Below, one piece after another: positions 26,785 through 35,457 of a DNA stretch of 41,585 nucleotides; position 1 is the first letter of the stretch, and every line of letters starts with the position of its first letter. A program made the position numbers and the translations under genes. This stretch comes from Formivibrio citricus (GTDB taxonomy: Bacteria; Pseudomonadota; Gammaproteobacteria; Burkholderiales; Chitinibacteraceae), in NCBI RefSeq assembly GCF_900115065.1, contig NZ_FOVE01000024.1, forward strand, positions 1 through 41,585, read 5' to 3'. The notes below the pieces were generated by a model that saw nothing but the letters and a program-made list of their open reading frames with translations, was not told where the DNA came from and searched no databases.

Positions 26785-26801
26785 CAGACCGGGGAAGCGA
26801 C

Positions 26802-27389
26802 TCAGGCTTCGACAGCCTTGGCGCCGTTCAGGATGGCGACGGCGAGGTCGTTGCCGCGCAGCAGCGCGACCAGGTCAGCGCCTTCCGGCAGCTTGAGGTC
26901 GGACAGGTGGACGGAGCCGTGAGCCGCGCTCAGTTCGCCCAGATCCACTTCAACGAATTCCGGCACCTTGGTAGCCGAGCAACGTACCATCACTTCGTTC
27001 AGCACATGGCTGATCGTGCCGCCTTGCAGCTTCACGCCCACAGCGGTGTCGCCGTTCTTGAAGTGCAGCGGAACCTTGATTTCCACCTTGGTGGAAGCGT
27101 CGATACGCTGGAAGTCCACATGCAGGACTTGTTGCTTGAAGGAGTGGTATTGCACGGCACGCAGCAGCACTTGCTCGGCCTTGCCACCGTCGATGGACAG
27201 GTTGATCACGCCGGTGTGAAAGGCTTCTTCCTGCAGTTGGTAGTACATGCTGTTGTGGTCCAGGGAAATCACCAGCGGGGCCTTGTCGCCACCGTAGACG
27301 ATGCCCGGCAGTTGGCCGGCCTTGCGCAGGCGGCGGCTCGCTCCGGTGCCCTGTGCTGCACGGCTTTGTGCTTGAATTTCGAAAGTCAT
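26802..27389 (-). CDS. rplY: 50S ribosomal protein L25, long Ctc form
   Basis: L25 binds 5S rRNA in the large subunit. The 195-aa product is the long form with a C-terminal beta domain. It starts MTFEIQAQSRAAQGTGASRR, followed by LRKAGQLPGIVYGGDKAPLV. The C-terminal part contains VPEFVEVDLGELSAAHGSVH and LSDLKLPEG. GGAG lies 8 nt before the ATG. It follows prs, as in most betaproteobacteria. Confidence 0.96.
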   Translation of the reverse strand: MTFEIQAQSRAAQGTGASRRLRKAGQLPGIVYGGDKAPLVISLDHNSMYYQLQEEAFHTGVINLSIDGGKAEQVLLRAVQYHSFKQQVLHVDFQRIDASTKVEIKVPLHFKNGDTAVGVKLQGGTISHVLNEVMVRCSATKVPEFVEVDLGELSAAHGSVHLSDLKLPEGADLVALLRGNDLAVAILNGAKAVEA

Positions 27390-27423
27390 GTTTATTGCTC
27401 CATATTGCGCTTTTTAGCGCAGT

Positions 27424-27453
27424 AAAAAAGCATCGCCCGCGACCAGGCGATGC
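27424..27453 (-). terminator. Rho-independent terminator of prs
   Basis: On the minus strand, GCATCGCC-tggtcgcg-GGCGATGC is followed by TTTTTT. A second hairpin, GCCTGCTG-tagatg-CAGCAGGC (27462-27483), lies between it and the prs stop. The pair lies between prs and rplY. Confidence 0.88.
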
Positions 27454-27492
27454 GCCATCAAGCCTGCTGTAGATGCAGCAGGCAGAATTCGC

Positions 27493-28443
27493 TTAATCGA
27501 CAAACAGCGAGGAAACCGATTCCTCGTTATTGATCCTGCGCATGGTTTCGGCAAGCAGGTTGGCGATCGATACGCAGCGGATACGCCCGCAATTCTTCGC
27601 GGCCTCGGAAAGAGGAATGGTATCGGTGACGACGACTTCATCAAGTTCGGATTGCATGATGCGCTCGACCGCCGCGCCGGAGAACACCGGATGGGTAGCG
27701 TAGGCCAGCACGCGCTTGGCACCGAACTTCTTCAGGGCCTCGGCAGCCTTGCACAGGGTGTTGGCGGTATCGATCATGTCGTCGACAATCAAACAGGTAC
27801 GGTCGCGCACATCGCCGATGATGTGCATGACTTCGGAAACGTTGGCCTTGGGGCGACGCTTGTCGATGATCGCCATGTCGGTACCGAGCTGCTTGGCCAT
27901 GGCCCGGGCACGCAGGACGCCGCCGACATCGGGGGAAACAACCATCAGGTCGTCGATCTGGCGGGATTTCAGATCATCCAGCAGAACCGGCGTGGCATAG
28001 ATATTGTCAACGGGGATATCGAAGAAACCCTGGATCTGGTCGGCATGCACGTCCACGGTCAGCACGCGGTCCACGCCGGCAATGGTCAGCATGTTGGCGA
28101 CCACCTTGGCGGAAATCGGCACGCGGGCGGAACGCGGGCGGCGATCCTGACGGGCGTAGCCGAAATAGGGAATCGCAGCGGTAATCCGGCTAGCGGACGC
28201 GCGCTTCAGGGAATCCACCATCAGGAGGATTTCCATCAGGTTGTCATTGGTCGGCGCACAGGTGGGTTGCAGCACGAACACATCGTGGCCGCGCACGTTC
28301 TCAAGAATTTCGACGGTCACCTCGCCATCCGAGAAGCGACCGACCGAGGCACGCCCCATACTGAGGTCGAGGTGATTGACTACATCTTCAGCAAGCTTGG
28401 GGTTGGCATTGCCGGTAAAAACCTTGAGGCTGTCGTAGGCCAT
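27493..28443 (-). CDS. prs: Ribose-phosphate pyrophosphokinase
   Basis: This enzyme makes PRPP from ribose 5-phosphate and ATP, feeding purine, pyrimidine, histidine and tryptophan synthesis. The 316-aa protein starts [20 protein letters not shown], the usual PRS beginning. The frame is open further upstream but only across a terminator-like hairpin, so I use the ATG at 28443. Visible motifs are [40 protein letters not shown] and the PRPP loop [20 protein letters not shown]. It lies downstream of tRNA-Gln, with a perfect palindrome between them. PRPP links it to hisG and purE/K elsewhere in the window. Confidence 0.97.
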   Translation of the reverse strand: MAYDSLKVFTGNANPKLAEDVVNHLDLSMGRASVGRFSDGEVTVEILENVRGHDVFVLQPTCAPTNDNLMEILLMVDSLKRASASRITAAIPYFGYARQDRRPRSARVPISAKVVANMLTIAGVDRVLTVDVHADQIQGFFDIPVDNIYATPVLLDDLKSRQIDDLMVVSPDVGGVLRARAMAKQLGTDMAIIDKRRPKANVSEVMHIIGDVRDRTCLIVDDMIDTANTLCKAAEALKKFGAKRVLAYATHPVFSGAAVERIMQSELDEVVVTDTIPLSEAAKNCGRIRCVSIANLLAETMRRINNEESVSSLFVD

Positions 28444-28463
28444 TTTCGTATCCCGAAAAAACG

Positions 28464-28493
28464 AAAAGCGTGTAATCGCAATTACACGCTTTT
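28464..28493. terminator. Perfect hairpin between tRNA-Gln and prs
   Basis: AAAAGCGTGTAAT-cgca-ATTACACGCTTTT is a 13-bp perfect stem with a T-run on each strand. It lies 11 bp past the tRNA-Gln 3' end and 20 bp before the prs start (minus strand). It can act as a terminator or attenuator for the ispE-tRNA transcript, or as a processing site. Confidence 0.75.
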
Positions 28494-28504
28494 CTGTCTT
28501 AGAC

Positions 28505-28581
28505 TGGCAGGGGAAGAAGGATTCGAACCTTCGCATGTCGGAATCAAAATCCGATGCCTTAACCAACTTGGCGACTCCCCT
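28505..28581 (-). tRNA. tRNA-Gln (anticodon TTG)
   Basis: On the minus strand the gene reads AGGGGAGTCGCCAAGTTGGT (acceptor and D arm). The anticodon stem-loop is TCGGA-TTTTGAT-TCCGA, giving anticodon TTG. The T arm is GAAGG-TTCGAAT-CCTTC, and the 3' end is CCCCTGCCA, so CCA is encoded. The 7-bp acceptor stem AGGGGAG/TTCCCCT closes with one G-T pair. The location between ispE and prs is conserved in betaproteobacteria. Confidence 0.96.
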
Positions 28582-28600
28582 ATTTTCGAATCAACCACTT

Positions 28601-29449
28601 TCAATCAGCGGCAAATTCACGTAACGGGTGCTGTTCCAGCGCGGCAGCAACAAAGCCACGCCAAGAATCAGGAAGCCGTAATATTACACGCTTCGCATCA
28701 TCTTGTGAAGCATGTCGTGAAAAAACACAGCTTCCGGAGCCTGTCATCCGCGCCGCAGCGTACTGATTCAACCAGTTCACATGCTCGGCAATCTGCGGAT
28801 AGAGGCGGCAGGCCACGGGCTCCATGTCGTTACGGGTGTCCGTGGCAGCAAGGTCGCGCACTTTAATGGGGGGCGAATCTCGTGTCAAGTCGGGCGCTCG
28901 GAAAATATCCAGCGTCGGCACGTGCACCGGGGGATGCAGCACCACGAACCAGCCCGGCTCCGTTTCAACCGGCGTCATGATCTCGCCGATGCCTTCGACG
29001 AAGGCATTGCGCCCGTAAATGAAGAACGGCACATCTGCGCCCAGCTCCAGGCCCAGCGCCATCAGGTCGTTGCGGGGCAGGTTCAGGCCCCAGAGCCGGT
29101 TGAGTGCCAGCAGCACCGTAGCCGCATCGGAACTGCCGCCGCCCATGCCGCCGCCCATCGGTATGCGCTTGTCGAGATCGAGCGCCACGCCCTTGCGGCA
29201 TCCGGTTCGGGTCTGGAGCAGCTTGGCCGCACGCCAGATCAGGTCGGATTCGGCGGGCACGCCCGGCAAGGGATTGTTGCGCACGATCTCGCCAGAATCG
29301 TCCACCTTGAGCCAGACCGTGTCGCAAAGATCGACGAGCTGGAAAACCGATTGCAGCAGGTGATAGCCGTCGGCACGACGGCCGACGATATGCAGGAAGA
29401 GGTTGAGCTTGGCTGGCGCGGGATACCCCAGGAAACCCTCCGTGTTCAT
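28601..29449 (-). CDS. ispE: 4-diphosphocytidyl-2-C-methyl-D-erythritol kinase
   Basis: This is the GHMP-family kinase of the MEP isoprenoid pathway; it phosphorylates CDP-ME with ATP. It has YPAPAKLNLFLHIVGRRADG at the start and the GHMP phosphate loop IPMGGGMGGGSSDAATVLLA. LGADVPFFIYGRNAFVEGIG is central, and MTGSGSCVFS is near the end. I chose the ATG at 29449 (MNTEGFLGYPAP), which overlaps the lolB stop as ATGA and gives 282 aa. An in-frame ATG at 29467 with GGAG upstream is also possible and adds six residues. Confidence 0.95.
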   Translation of the reverse strand: MNTEGFLGYPAPAKLNLFLHIVGRRADGYHLLQSVFQLVDLCDTVWLKVDDSGEIVRNNPLPGVPAESDLIWRAAKLLQTRTGCRKGVALDLDKRIPMGGGMGGGSSDAATVLLALNRLWGLNLPRNDLMALGLELGADVPFFIYGRNAFVEGIGEIMTPVETEPGWFVVLHPPVHVPTLDIFRAPDLTRDSPPIKVRDLAATDTRNDMEPVACRLYPQIAEHVNWLNQYAAARMTGSGSCVFSRHASQDDAKRVILRLPDSWRGFVAAALEQHPLREFAAD

Positions 29450-30009
29450 TGCCGGGGTGTAGTCCATTGCCACTCCGATATCACGATGCGTACACTGATC
29501 TCGCCGCGGGAGAGTTCGATCCGGCGCGGCCCGCGCTTCACCGGCACGGCCTCGGCATAATCACTGGTCGCGATATGCCAGCCGTCCTGTTCGATTACCC
29601 GACCGTCTTCCGTATCCCGGCTGATCGCAACGCCCGGAGCTGGCTTGCCCTGCAACCACCAGCGCAGCCCCGTGACCGGTAGTTGCATGCCGGTGGTTTC
29701 CAGCAGCAGCGCTTCGGGCTTGCCTTCTCTCGAAGCACCGCTGGACTCGCGCAGCACGGCACGAACCGGCTGGTTGTTCCGGTAATCAATTTCCAGCTCG
29801 GCAAGCGTCTGGCCCAGCGGGTTGTCCAGCGAGAGGCGGTCCATACCCTGAGCCGCCTGCCAGCCAAAATTGGCGTAATGGGCTTCGTTGCCGGCACGCA
29901 CGACGACGCGTCCGCTTGCCGAAAAACCGTTCAGCGGCGGGGGCGGAGGCTGAAGTCCGGCGCAGGCGGCCAGCAGCAGGCAGATCGACAGCAACAGGCA
30001 ACGTTTCAC
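29446..30009 (-). CDS. lolB: Outer-membrane lipoprotein receptor LolB
   Basis: LolB accepts lipoproteins from LolA and inserts them in the outer membrane. The 187-aa precursor starts (GTG) MKRCLLLSICLLLAAC, with a lipobox at LAAC (Cys16). It has the LolB pattern FSASGRVVVRAGNEAHYANF and DRLSLDNPLGQTLAELEIDY. The C-terminal half includes GLRWWLQGKPAPGV and QDGWHIATSDYAE. It lies one base downstream of the TPR lipoprotein gene and overlaps ispE, an order typical of betaproteobacteria. Confidence 0.93.
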   Translation of the reverse strand: MKRCLLLSICLLLAACAGLQPPPPPLNGFSASGRVVVRAGNEAHYANFGWQAAQGMDRLSLDNPLGQTLAELEIDYRNNQPVRAVLRESSGASREGKPEALLLETTGMQLPVTGLRWWLQGKPAPGVAISRDTEDGRVIEQDGWHIATSDYAEAVPVKRGPRRIELSRGEISVRIVISEWQWTTPRQ

Positions 30010-30010
30010 G

Positions 30011-31753
30011 TCACAACCCCAAGCGCCGGCTCACGTCGACAATGGCCGGATGCTCGGGATCGAGCTTTTGCCCCGTCGCAAAAACTTCGCGCGCTTTATT
30101 CTTGTTCCCACTGGTCCAAAGCACTTCGGCGTAGTGCGCCGCCACTTCCGGATCGCGCACCTTGGCGTAGGCGCGCGCCAGCCAGTCCAGCGCCTCCTCC
30201 AGTTTGCCCTGACGGAAACGCAGCCAACCCACGCTGTCGATAATCACGGGGTTGTCCGGCTCGGCGGCAATGGCCTTCAAAAGCAGGGGTTCAGCATCGG
30301 CCAGTCGGTCAGTGCGGCTCACCAGCACATAGCCAAGCGCATTGAGTACCTGGACCGAATCGGGCTGGATCCCGAGCGCCCGGCGCAAGTCGGTTTCTGC
30401 CGCGGCGATATCGCCCTCCAGATCGGCCAGCAACGCGCGGTCATACAGCAGATCGACGGAATCGGGGTGCTGTTTCAGTGCGAGGGTCAGTATTTCACGT
30501 CCCTTGGCCGGCAGCTTCAAATCGCGCCAGACCTGCGCCTCCATCTGGATCTTCGCGATTTTTTCCTCTTCGCTCGCCTGCGGCAACTTTTCCAGCGCCT
30601 TCAATGCCGCCTCGCGCTCGCCGAGCCTGGCCAGCACCCGCGGCAACCTCATCTCGGCCTTGGGCATTTCTTCGCCGGTGACTTGTCCGTACCAGCCCTG
30701 CGCCTCGCGGAAACGGTAGCGCTCTTCCTCGATTTGCCCCAGATAGAGACGCAGCAGATTGGCATTGCGCGGCTCCTGTTTGACTGCCGCAGAAAGGAAA
30801 CGATACGCGGCATCTATCTCGTGATTCTGCAGCGCCAGGAGCCCCGCGCTGACCAGCGATTCCAGGTTGTCCGGCGTAATGGCCAGGATTTCTTCGTAAA
30901 CAGCACGGGCCTCGGTCTCGCGCTTCGCATCGGCCAGCGTGCGCGCCAGCGCCAGGCGGAAAGAAAGCAGACCCGGTTTCTTTTCGACGGCCTGCTGCAA
31001 GAAAATGATCGCCTGATCGGGCTTCTTGCCCTGCGTCAGGAGCTGTGCGCGGTACAGCACGGCCGGTTCCCACCAGGCGCGCGAATCCAGCGCTGCTTCC
31101 AGCTCGGCAAGCGCCGTCGCCTCACGGGCCTGCATGGCATGGGCCACTGCACGGGCAAAGCGCGCTTCAGGCATGGAATCCTTGCCCGCAGTGAGTTTTT
31201 CGGTCAGCCGGATCACGGCTTTCGGATCCGCCCCCCGATCCCAGAGCAGGTGCAGTTGCATGTAAAAACCGGCCAGATCGGGCGGCGGATTTTTCAGGAA
31301 GGGGTCGATCAGCGCTTCGGCCTCGTCGAGCTTGTTGGCCCGGATCGCCAGCGACAGCGCCAATTGCCGCGCCACGCCGGACGAAGGCGCGGCATCGCTC
31401 CAGATTTTCGACAATTCCTGGGCTTGGGCCACCTGACCCGTCGCCACGGCCATCTCCAGTGCGCGGCGCGCGATGCGTGGGTCTTTTGTCCGGCGGGCGA
31501 GATCGAGCCAGGTTCGCGCCGCAAGCGCCGGTTGTCCACGCTGCAATGCCACGTCACCGACCAGGAAGCGAATCAGCAAATCGGCGCTCAGTTCCGTCTT
31601 GGGAAGCTCTTCCGGACGCCAGCCTTCTTCGCGCACCACCTCCTGCTGTTCGACGACGGCCATCTCTGCCGACTCGTCCGGCGCCTGCTGCAAGCTGGCG
31701 CAGGCGGAAAACAGCAAGGACAACGGTATTAACAAGAACAGGCGGGAACGCAT
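30011..31753 (-). CDS. TPR-repeat lipoprotein upstream of lolB
   Basis: This 580-aa precursor has a lipoprotein signal (MRSRLFLLIPLSLLFSAC, Cys18). The mature part is built almost wholly of tetratricopeptide-like helical pairs, for example LGIQPDSVQVLNALGYVLVS and LEEALDWLARAYAKVRDPEV near the C-terminus. Such proteins regularly precede lolB in betaproteobacteria and are probably periplasmic or outer-membrane scaffolds; the exact role is unknown. I prefer the ATG at 31753 over an upstream GTG-type start, because the lipoprotein signal begins there and GGA lies upstream. It is divergent from mutM. Confidence 0.88.
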   Translation of the reverse strand: MRSRLFLLIPLSLLFSACASLQQAPDESAEMAVVEQQEVVREEGWRPEELPKTELSADLLIRFLVGDVALQRGQPALAARTWLDLARRTKDPRIARRALEMAVATGQVAQAQELSKIWSDAAPSSGVARQLALSLAIRANKLDEAEALIDPFLKNPPPDLAGFYMQLHLLWDRGADPKAVIRLTEKLTAGKDSMPEARFARAVAHAMQAREATALAELEAALDSRAWWEPAVLYRAQLLTQGKKPDQAIIFLQQAVEKKPGLLSFRLALARTLADAKRETEARAVYEEILAITPDNLESLVSAGLLALQNHEIDAAYRFLSAAVKQEPRNANLLRLYLGQIEEERYRFREAQGWYGQVTGEEMPKAEMRLPRVLARLGEREAALKALEKLPQASEEEKIAKIQMEAQVWRDLKLPAKGREILTLALKQHPDSVDLLYDRALLADLEGDIAAAETDLRRALGIQPDSVQVLNALGYVLVSRTDRLADAEPLLLKAIAAEPDNPVIIDSVGWLRFRQGKLEEALDWLARAYAKVRDPEVAAHYAEVLWTSGNKNKAREVFATGQKLDPEHPAIVDVSRRLGL

Positions 31754-31836
31754 TGCGGTTTCCAGTCGAAGAACCAAGAAAAAGCATTATTAGGTAAACT
31801 GGGCTGCGTTGTCCAAGCCATGATTCACGGAAAACC

Positions 31837-32652
31837 ATGCCGGAGCTGCCCGAAGTCGAAACCACCCGCCGCGGCATCGCTGGACGCCTGACCGGCGCGG
31901 CAATCTGCGAAGTGATCGTTCGCAATCCGAAATTGCGCTGGCCCGTACCGGGCAATCTTGACGAAATCCTGGCCGGGCAAACCCTGCAGGCCATTGAGCG
32001 CCGCGCCAAATACCTGCTGTTCCGCTTCAAACATGGCACCCTGATCGTGCATCTGGGCATGTCCGGTAGCCTGCGGGTTTTGAGCACCGACACCCCCGTG
32101 GAAAAACACGAACACATCGACCTGGTTTTCAGCAACGGCCAGCGCCTGCGCTACCGCGATCCGCGCCGTTTCGGCGCGTTCCAGTGGACCGTCGAGCCGC
32201 CCGAAAAACACCCGCTGCTATGCAAGCTGGCACCCGAGCCGCTCTCCGGCGAATTCAATACGGACTACCTCGCCAAAGCGCTGGCTGGCAAGAAAATAGC
32301 GATCAAACCCGCCATCATGGACCAGCATCTCGTCGTCGGCGTGGGCAACATCTATGCCTCCGAAGCACTGTTCCGCGCCGGAATCGTTCCGCAACGCCCG
32401 GCGAATCGCCTGTCGGCTGAAGAAATCCTTCGGCTGGTCGACGCCATCCGCGCCGTACTGAAGGAAGCGATTGCCGCCGGTGGCAGCACCTTGCGCGATT
32501 ACGTGGACAGCGACGGCAATGCCGGTTATTTCACGGTCAACAGTTACGTCTATGGCCTTGCAGGCAAGCCCTGCCGTGTCTGTGGTTCGCCGATCCAGAC
32601 CCTGCGACAGGGACAGCGGGCGACCTTCTGGTGCCCGCACTGTCAGCACTAA
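31837..32652 (+). CDS. mutM: Formamidopyrimidine-DNA glycosylase (MutM/Fpg)
   Basis: MutM removes 8-oxoguanine and formamidopyrimidines from DNA and nicks the abasic site. The 271-aa product begins MPELPEVETTRRGIAGRL, with the catalytic Pro2 and Glu3. It has LIVHLGMSGSLRV, the H2TH region VVGVGNIYASEALFRAGI, and the C-terminal zinc finger CRVCGSPIQTLRQGQRATFW-CPHC. It is divergent from the TPR-lolB operon, with an 83-bp shared promoter region. Confidence 0.97.
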   Translation: MPELPEVETTRRGIAGRLTGAAICEVIVRNPKLRWPVPGNLDEILAGQTLQAIERRAKYLLFRFKHGTLIVHLGMSGSLRVLSTDTPVEKHEHIDLVFSNGQRLRYRDPRRFGAFQWTVEPPEKHPLLCKLAPEPLSGEFNTDYLAKALAGKKIAIKPAIMDQHLVVGVGNIYASEALFRAGIVPQRPANRLSAEEILRLVDAIRAVLKEAIAAGGSTLRDYVDSDGNAGYFTVNSYVYGLAGKPCRVCGSPIQTLRQGQRATFWCPHCQH

Positions 32653-32713
32653 TTCGATCAGACCGGGTGAAATTCGAATTTTTGTCGTCATAACGGTGTC
32701 TCTGACTAACAGG

Positions 32714-32740
32714 TTACATTTCGCAAACTGGTGCTAGAAT
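32714..32740 (+). promoter_or_regulatory. Possible promoter of the dynamin-like gene
   Basis: TAGAAT at 32735-32740 is a good -10 match, 34 nt before the ATG. A -35-like TTACAT lies at 32714-32719, but the spacer is only 15 nt, so the -35 assignment is doubtful. The gap after mutM is 121 bp with no other gene. Confidence 0.35.
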
Positions 32741-32773
32741 CAACGCATTGGATACGCCGACCAAGGAATTCTC

Positions 32774-34774
32774 ATGATTGCCGATTACCTGCATCAGGAC
32801 GCCTTCGCTGCCAACGATCATCTGGTCAACGAATTTCAGGCTTACAGCTCCTGGCGCGGCAACCTCACCCAGTCGATCATCCGCCTGTCGCGCTGGCTTT
32901 CCGAACAGGATCTGGAAGACGCGCAGACCGCGCTGCGCATTCAGGGGCTGGTCGAAAAACTGCGCGAGGACAAGCTCAACATCGCCTTCGTCGCCGAGTT
33001 TTCGCGCGGCAAGTCCGAACTGATCAACGCGATCTTCTTTGCCCATTTCGGCATGCGCATCCTGCCCTCCAGCGCGGGGCGCACCACCATGTGTCCGACC
33101 GAGCTGTTGTACGACGAGGCCCAGCCGCCCGCGCTCAAGCTGCTGCCGATCGAAACCCGCGCCAACGATACGCCAACGCAGGAATACCGCCGTTATCAGG
33201 AAGAATGGAAAGTCTTCCCGCTCGATTTGAACAACCCGGATTCGATTCAGGAAACCTTCAAGGAAATCGGCAAGACCCGGCTGGTTCCGGTCGAGGAAGC
33301 CAAGCAATACGGCCTGTTCGACGAAAACGATCCGGACCAGAAAGCCGCCGCGGCCTCGGGGCAGCTGGAGATCCCGTGCTGGCGCCATGCCGTCATCAAT
33401 TTCCCGCATCCGCTGCTTGAACAGGGGTTGGTAATCCTCGACACGCCGGGGCTCAACGCCATCGGTACCGAACCGGAACTGACGCTGAGCCTCTTGCCTA
33501 ACGCCCACGCGATCCTGTTCATCCTCGCCGCCGACACCGGCGTCACCAAATCCGATATCGAAGTCTGGCGCAACCACATTGCCCGCAGCCAATCCGGCAA
33601 GCGCGGCCGTCTGGTTGTGCTCAACAAGATCGACGGCATGTGGGACGACCTGAAAAGCGCGACCGAGATCGAAGGTGAAATTCAAAAGCAGGTCAAAACG
33701 ACGAGCGACCTTCTCGGCGTTCCTGCCGCGCATGTCTACCCGGTTTCCGCGCAGAAAGCACTGGTCGCCAAGGTGCAATCCGACAACGCCCTGCTTGAAC
33801 GATCAAGACTGGCCGAACTGGAACGCGCGCTGTCCGAAGACCTCCTGCCCGGCAAGCAGGACATCGTGCGCGACACCACGCACAGCGAAGTCGAAGACAT
33901 TGTCGTCGCCATCCGTTCCCTCTTGGCCGCGCGGCGCGACGGTGTGGGCGAACAGCTCACGGAACTTACCGGACTGCGCGGCAAGAACCAGGATGTCGTC
34001 GCACAGATGATGCAGAAGGTGCAGGCCGACAAGGTGCGCTTCGAACAGGGCTTGGTACGCTTCCAGGCGCTGCGCAGCGTGTTCAGCCAGCAGACCAACA
34101 AGCTCTACTCGCTGCTGGGCCGCGAAGCGCTCAATGGCGAGATCATCCGCATCCGCACCGAAATGGAAAAAACCTTCTTCTCCTTCGGCGCCAGCGGCCT
34201 GCGTTCGATCATGGATCGTTTTTTCCAGGACACCAACCAGTCGATCACCAAGGCCGCCGAGCAGGTTGCGGAAATCCAGGCCATGATGTCGGCCATGTAC
34301 CAGAAGTTCAGCGAGGAACACGGTCTGGGCCGCGTCACCCCGCCGCCTTTTTCCACGCTCAAGTACCACAAGGAACTCACCCGGCTGGAAAAGACCTTCC
34401 GCGAGCACTTCAACACCGTCGGCAATCTGCTCACCACCAGCCAGAGCCGCATCACGCGCAAGTTCTTCGAAATCGTCGCCAGCCGTGTGGTCTACGTATT
34501 CGAAGTCGCCAACCGCGACGTGGAAAACTGGCTCAAGGCCGTGATGGCCCCGATGGAAACCCAGGTGCGCGAGCACCAGATGCAACTGCGCCGCCGACTG
34601 GAAAGCATCAAGCGCATCCACAAGGCCACCGACACGCTGGAAGACCGCATCCGTGAACTGGAAGAAATCGACCGTCAGCTCACCGCCCAGATGCGCGAAC
34701 TCGACAGCCAGTTGCACGCCATCTACAGCGCGCTCAACGCCGACTTCGAATCGTTCGTCAGCAAAGCGGCCTGA
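32774..34774 (+). CDS. Dynamin-like large GTPase
   Basis: This 666-aa protein has an N-terminal dynamin-type GTPase domain and a long helical C-terminal part. Visible motifs are P-loop AEFSRGKSELIN (about residues 75-86), G2 in SSAGRTTMCPTEL, and G3 VILDTPGLNAIG (about 223). G4 is LVVLNKIDGMWDD (about 285). The rest is rich in coiled helices (for example HQMQLRRRLESIKRIHKATD and DRQLTAQMRELDSQL). A bacterial dynamin-like role in membrane remodelling or damage response is possible, but no paired partner gene is present, unlike many DynA/B or LeoABC systems. AAGGA precedes the ATG, and a strong terminator follows. Confidence 0.88.
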   Translation: MIADYLHQDAFAANDHLVNEFQAYSSWRGNLTQSIIRLSRWLSEQDLEDAQTALRIQGLVEKLREDKLNIAFVAEFSRGKSELINAIFFAHFGMRILPSSAGRTTMCPTELLYDEAQPPALKLLPIETRANDTPTQEYRRYQEEWKVFPLDLNNPDSIQETFKEIGKTRLVPVEEAKQYGLFDENDPDQKAAAASGQLEIPCWRHAVINFPHPLLEQGLVILDTPGLNAIGTEPELTLSLLPNAHAILFILAADTGVTKSDIEVWRNHIARSQSGKRGRLVVLNKIDGMWDDLKSATEIEGEIQKQVKTTSDLLGVPAAHVYPVSAQKALVAKVQSDNALLERSRLAELERALSEDLLPGKQDIVRDTTHSEVEDIVVAIRSLLAARRDGVGEQLTELTGLRGKNQDVVAQMMQKVQADKVRFEQGLVRFQALRSVFSQQTNKLYSLLGREALNGEIIRIRTEMEKTFFSFGASGLRSIMDRFFQDTNQSITKAAEQVAEIQAMMSAMYQKFSEEHGLGRVTPPPFSTLKYHKELTRLEKTFREHFNTVGNLLTTSQSRITRKFFEIVASRVVYVFEVANRDVENWLKAVMAPMETQVREHQMQLRRRLESIKRIHKATDTLEDRIRELEEIDRQLTAQMRELDSQLHAIYSALNADFESFVSKAA

Positions 34775-34791
34775 AATTCAAAACCTTCCCG

Positions 34792-34822
34792 CCGGCCACC
34801 GCAGGGTGGCCGGTTTTCTTTT
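34792..34822 (+). terminator. Rho-independent terminator after the dynamin-like gene
   Basis: CCGGCCACC-gcag-GGTGGCCGG is followed by TTTTCTTTT, with the stem starting 18 bp past the stop codon. It ends just before the elaA ribosome binding region. Confidence 0.9.
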
Positions 34823-34837
34823 GCACCGGGCTCCCGC

Positions 34838-35290
34838 ATGAACATCCACTGGCAATGGTTCACCCTCGACACTTTCGATACCCGCACCCTGCTCGCCTAC
34901 CTGCGCCTGCGGCAGGACATCTTCGTGGTCGAACAGAAATGCACCGCGCCGGAAATCGATGATTACGACCCGCCCGCGCAGCATCTTGTCGGGCGCGACA
35001 AACAGGGCAGAGTCATCGCCGCCCTACGTCTGGTACCGCCGGGCTTGAAGTTCCCCGAACCTTCGCTCGGTCGCGTCGTGGTGCATCCGGACTCCCGCCG
35101 TGGCGGCACCGGCAGCGCATTGCTGCGCGAAGCATTGGCAAAATCCGATGCGCTCTGGCCCGGTCAGGGCAACCGCATCAGCGCCCAATCCCACCTGCAG
35201 CATTTTTACGGCAATGTCGGATTCAAGACGGTCAGCGAGGAATACGAGGAAGACGGGTTGCCGCATGTGGAGATGTGGCGGGAATCGTAG
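34838..35290 (+). CDS. elaA: ElaA-type GNAT acetyltransferase
   Basis: This 150-aa GNAT protein of the ElaA branch starts MNIHWQWFTLDTFDTRTLLA, followed by RQDIFVVEQKCTAPEIDDYD, the ElaA hallmark. The acetyl-CoA loop is LGRVVVHPDSRRGGTGSALL, and the C-terminal block is AQSHLQHFYGNVGFKTVSEE. The substrate of ElaA is not established in detail. It is a single gene between a terminator and a repeat cluster. Confidence 0.9.
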   Translation: MNIHWQWFTLDTFDTRTLLAYLRLRQDIFVVEQKCTAPEIDDYDPPAQHLVGRDKQGRVIAALRLVPPGLKFPEPSLGRVVVHPDSRRGGTGSALLREALAKSDALWPGQGNRISAQSHLQHFYGNVGFKTVSEEYEEDGLPHVEMWRES

Positions 35291-35373
35291 GAGCGAATAG
35301 CACCGCGTATTCGCCCGATCAATGACTTGGATGCAATCACACCATGCGTGCGATTACGCTTTGCTAATCGCAC
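35288..35373. repeat. Pair of REP-like palindromes after elaA
   Basis: The first is GCGAATA-gcaccgcg-TATTCGC (35293-35314). The second is GTGCGATTA-cgctttgc-TAATCGCAC (35348-35373). Both lie in flanks of the GTAGG(A/T)GCGA kind and face opposite ways. They resemble common proteobacterial intergenic palindromes and lie between the elaA stop and the convergent gene at 35458. Confidence 0.65.
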
Positions 35374-35457
35374 CTACGCGGACTACTTGGCTGCACCGTT
35401 TCCACGGAGAAAACCCAGTTGGCAGGTCTCGCCGCACAGCGGCAGCCGCCGAATCAA

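Noticed and set aside
30050-31732. 560-codon open frame antisense to the TPR lipoprotein gene
   Set aside because: The real gene has a lipoprotein signal and repeat pattern; the antisense frame has neither.
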